Shown here one piece after another: positions 61,161-64,000 of a stretch of 64,000 nucleotides of DNA. The stretch is taken from contig NW_004454179.1 in NCBI RefSeq assembly GCF_000283155.1, positions 2,348,629 through 2,412,628 of the forward strand, written 5' to 3'. The stretch's first letter is position 1; each line of letters begins with the position of its first letter. Under the pieces are notes generated by a model, which worked only from the letters and a program-made list of their open reading frames with translations, searched no databases and was not told the origin of the DNA. This DNA is from Ceratotherium simum simum (taxonomy: Eukaryota > Chordata > Mammalia > Perissodactyla > Rhinocerotidae). The translations under genes and the position numbers were made by a program.

Positions 61161-62076
61161 AAATGCTAGCATCGTAATTACGTTATTAGAAGTAATAAAG
61201 ATCAAACACATGGTGCCATAAACCAGATCTAAAAGTCTCCCAGTTGGAAAACAAAAGTAGGAAGCTCAAACACCCCAACCAGAGGACGAGGACTTGGTGA
61301 TGTAATTGACATGCGAAGTAGTCCATTCCTAGGAAATCAATGTGAGTGGTATGATGAACTGAGAAGTTGCAACCACACTAAGGCTGTAAAAAAGCACATA
61401 TTAAGTGCCTTCCAACTTATTAGGTCATATCATATCTATAAGTACAATGCAGAAGGCTCTTATAGATGAAACCTCACATTTGCAAGTGTAGTGGAGAAAT
61501 TTATGTGGAGGTAGTTGGACATCCAGTGAAAAAGGGGCCACCAAATAGAATAAGGTACTTACACTAGTGAGGTACCCTTCTTACACTTTGCCAGTGCTAC
61601 TCTCAACAGGGCACAATAGCTCCAGCTTTATACTCACAAATTTCTGGAAAATTATTTTATAGACTATAATCTAAGATCCTTTCATAATCTTTCATTCAAA
61701 GAATACAGACCAAGATAAAATAGGTATGCATAAAGAACAAGGACTGAATATTTTAGAATAATTAGGAGAGGCTTATAGCTATTCATGGTAGAGAAGGAAG
61801 ACAAATGCAGCCTTAGAAGATACTAAAAACACAAAATAGTCTGTGAATATCGTTGTTTTTTTTTTAACATCATTCTCACTTCTAAGTGAAATATGCTTTA
61901 CATTACCACGTACCTAATCTTTCAACTGAAGAAAGATGTGGTAATGGTGACTAAATATAACAATGAATAAATGAGACGGTTTTTTCTATTTCCAAAGGCC
62001 TTAAAATATAGCTTTTCTCAAAATCCTTTATTTTCTTCATAGCCTGTTAACTACTTTCTTTTCACTGGAAATTGAA

Positions 62077-62120
62077 GAAAGCCGCTGAAAATCATGAGGA
62101 AAGCAGCAGAAAATCATGAG
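62077..62120. repeat. 22-bp tandem duplication
   Basis: Two adjacent 22-bp copies (starting GAAAGCCGCTGAAAATC and GAAAGCAGCAGAAAATC, both ending ATGAG) with two mismatches. Confidence 0.85.
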
Positions 62121-63068
62121 TGTGACAAGAAAATGATGAAATGAATTTCTGATGTGGCTTGAGGAAATGACTGTCAGGTGTTCACAGTCAGTCATACCCT
62201 ACCTAAGAGCCTGGAAAGAACCAGAGGGGATCAAATTCCTCACAACTCCAGAGGACATAAGGGTTGACACAAGATGGGCATCCCTGCGGCTAACGCTTCA
62301 CAGATTTCAGATATTTAGGCTCTAAACCCAAGTATAGTGGATATTTCCACAGAAAATTTCCATTACAGTATTTTTAAATATCACGTAGTCCCTAACAAGT
62401 CCTATAACCCATAAAAAGAACTATTTGTAATTATGAATGTAACATCAGCCTCTATCCTGAATTTACACGGGCTCTAAAAATAGGAAGTCCTAAAACTGCT
62501 GACATTGGGACTTTCTGCCTTATATTTAACCTGAAACGTTTAGACACTTCAAGACATTTTCCTTGTATTTTAGCCTTAGAGACTGCAAATGATTGCTGGC
62601 TGCTCTTAAGTCTGTGTAGTGATACTTCCTATGGTAGGAAAGTGATTATATTTTAATAAAATGGAATGCTTTTCTATGAAGTTTTTTGAAGCAGTCTTTG
62701 AGATTGGTTTACTAAATGTCATACTTCCTTGCAGTATACGTGGACTTAAACGAATTATCCAGGTTCAGCTAAGGATTCCAAATGCACAAAGCCCAGAAAA
62801 CCTGGCTTCTGGTCTCATTCTATAACCATGACCTCAGCTACCCAACACATGCTTCTGCCAGACATTATGATTAAGGCAATCAACCTTGATTATCGTAGGT
62901 AGCTGAACCCAGGTTTAAAAAAAAAAACTTTAAATACATTCCACAATGCTTTACAGAAGCAAACAAAAACAAACAAACAAAAACAAAAACAAAAAAAATC
63001 ACAATTATTAAAAAGCCGATTTTTGTTCAAAACACCAAGCAAGGAATGGACATATGAATATTCCTAAC

Positions 63069-63228
63069 CTGCAAAATGATTCCTCCACATTATATCAGCG
63101 AAACTCATTGGTGGGCCACTGGGAGGGTAGTGTTTACCTTTCAGAGGCTCATGATCAGTCCTTATCATATCCATTAAGGAATTCTCCAACGAGTGCAAGT
63201 TAAAAGTGTCATAGGGCCTACTCCGGTC
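63069..63228 (-). CDS. CPEB3: CPEB3 internal coding exon with two alternative donors (linker before RRM1)
   Basis: Seen: on the minus strand a pyrimidine-rich TTTTTAG acceptor precedes an open phase-0 exon reading DRSRPYDTFNLHSLENSLMD then MIRTDHEPLKG. A first donor (AAAG|GTAAAC) ends a 91-nt form at 63138. Reading continues open for 69 nt (KHYPPSGPPMSFADIMWRNH, then FA) to a second donor (GCAG|GTTAGG) at 63069. Both ends leave phase 1, so either joins the next exon in frame. Known: CPEB2-4 proteins bind 3'UTR elements and control translation and poly(A) length, notably at synapses; CPEB3 isoforms with and without a 23-residue segment are described, matching the 69-nt extension. The segment lies in the regulatory linker, with no catalytic or RNA-binding motif. 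The paralogue call comes from remembered residues; CPEB2 or CPEB4 is less likely. Confidence 0.88.
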
Positions 63229-64000
63229 CTAAAAATAAAAACACAGAACAACAAGACAATACATAAAATTACTTCATAAAATGAATACCATATCGTTTGC
63301 TTCTTGGCATGGATTGATGACATGAATCCAGATAGTTCTAATAACACAGTCATTCTTTTCACTAAGAATAATGACAGCGACATTAAGTTTAATATGCTTC
63401 CATAATTAATGAAATTGCATCCTTTACCCCGTTAGTCTTTAATGTATATGTTCCACTACTTCAGACTGACTTTCAAATGAACTAAATGAAGTAAATTCAA
63501 AAGGAAGAGTCAAGAGAATTTGTTTTGCCCTCAACCCTATACCCTCTGCCTCCACTGTCAAGTGAATATTCTATTCAAACAAATAGAGATTTTTTTTCTA
63601 GAGGAAGATCATAATTAAGAACTTTCAGTCTGCAAACAGAATCACTTTCCTGAAAAATCAAAAGGTGACTGTAGTTTCAATGTAATTTTATGGGGTATCT
63701 TTAATATTTATTGCTGGTAAGTTCTAGATACACTTTATAAAAATTAAAATGTGTCCAAAGTACTAAAATTACCTTTTGAAAAGCATTCACATGAAAAAAA
63801 CTTTAACCCAAAGTAGTGTTTTCATGATGTTAGATTCAAAAACATTCTGAAAATAGAGAGCTAATGCAAACTAAGTGAAGAAAAAAATAACTGTTCCACC
63901 ACATTTCACTCAAGCCCAGTTAACTCAGAGATGAGGAGTAGGAGCGGAGGGCACAGATGTTTTCAAATACCACAGGGAGAAATTCCATTTTTACAAACCC
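63229..64000 (-). other. CPEB3: CPEB3 intron upstream of the alternative-donor exon (partial)
   Basis: 772 nt of A+T-rich intron with the branch and acceptor region of the 63 kb exon. No repeat or exon recognised. The HDV-like CPEB3 ribozyme, known from the second intron of the human gene, is not in this stretch. Confidence 0.8.

Larger units (their letters stand above)
52327..63068 (-). other. CPEB3: CPEB3 intron between the alternative-donor exon and the 57-nt exon
   Basis: 10.7 kb holding six EREs, an antisense hAT relic and one MIR. I recognise nothing in 52.35-52.9, 53.2-54.3, 54.7-56.8, 57.1-57.65, 58.05-58.55, 58.85-59.7, 59.95-60.6 (possible weak L1 at 60.36-60.58) and 61.2-63.05 kb, apart from a 22-bp tandem duplication at 62.08 kb and a CAAA-rich run near 62.97 kb. 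Confidence 0.85.

Noticed and set aside
1542..63228. Assignment to CPEB2 or CPEB4 instead of CPEB3
   Set aside because: The three paralogues are very similar in RRM1, but PLVVDW, DACLEEDGK, FPFEDAFLDDSHGDQ and a 23-residue optional segment together fit my knowledge of CPEB3 best. The call rests on memory, so a protein alignment should confirm it.
63229..64000. HDV-like CPEB3 self-cleaving ribozyme
   Set aside because: It is known from the second intron of the human gene, upstream of these exons. I looked for its GC-rich core in both orientations in the upstream intron portion here and saw none; it probably lies beyond the right edge.
1..64000. Prokaryotic-type features (operons, CRISPR, insertion sequences, ribosome-binding sites)
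   Set aside because: The window is a spliced mammalian gene with SINE, LINE and hAT relics; repeat spacing and base composition do not fit any bacterial element.

Overview
This is a 64 kb piece of mammalian nuclear DNA: A+T-rich, almost wholly intronic, packed with SINE, LINE and DNA-transposon relics. The clade can be narrowed. At least 20 copies of a tRNA-derived SINE with the equine repetitive element (ERE) layout are present, with an A box like TGGCTTAGCGG, a B box like GGTTCGGATCC, an oligo-A tail and mostly 10-18 bp target-site duplications (TSDs). ERE SINEs are known from Perissodactyla, so a horse, rhinoceros or tapir relative is most likely; I cannot choose among them.

One gene is present, on the minus strand, running from high to low coordinates. 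Six coding exons with consensus splice sites and matching phases (63069-63228, 52270-52326, 35077-35100, 25204-25371, 23140-23229, 1542-1660) give 618 nt, exactly 206 codons, of a CPEB2/3/4-class cytoplasmic polyadenylation element-binding protein. Residue choices fit CPEB3 best (PLVVDW, DACLEEDGK, and a 23-residue optional segment). The exons cover the linker before the RNA-binding region and most of RRM1. The first coding exon, RRM2 and the zinc-binding C-terminus lie outside the window.

Two alternative-splicing devices are visible. The 63 kb exon has two in-frame donors 69 nt apart (23 residues). A 24-nt microexon at 35 kb adds eight residues and completes an R-x-R-x-x-S motif. Four consecutive exons are all phase 1-1, so each could be skipped without a frameshift.

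Repeats by region: 0-23 kb (the large intron inside RRM1) holds ten EREs, several L1, L2, MIR and hAT relics, and an unassigned three-copy diverged array at 21.5 kb. At 23-25 kb an ERE sits between two RRM1 exons and pairs in inverted orientation with another just downstream. At 25-35 kb L2 dominates, including one copy split by two L1 fragments. At 35-52 kb there are an MLT1-type LTR inside an L1, an ERE inside a Tc/mariner-like element, a bistable hairpin, and two abutting hAT elements. At 52-64 kb lies the densest run of EREs (six in about 7 kb), one nested in another.

I found no RNA gene, promoter, CpG island, CRISPR, operon or intact transposase. No wholly new system is evident; the best leads concern splicing regulation of the gene and a few unusual repeat structures.
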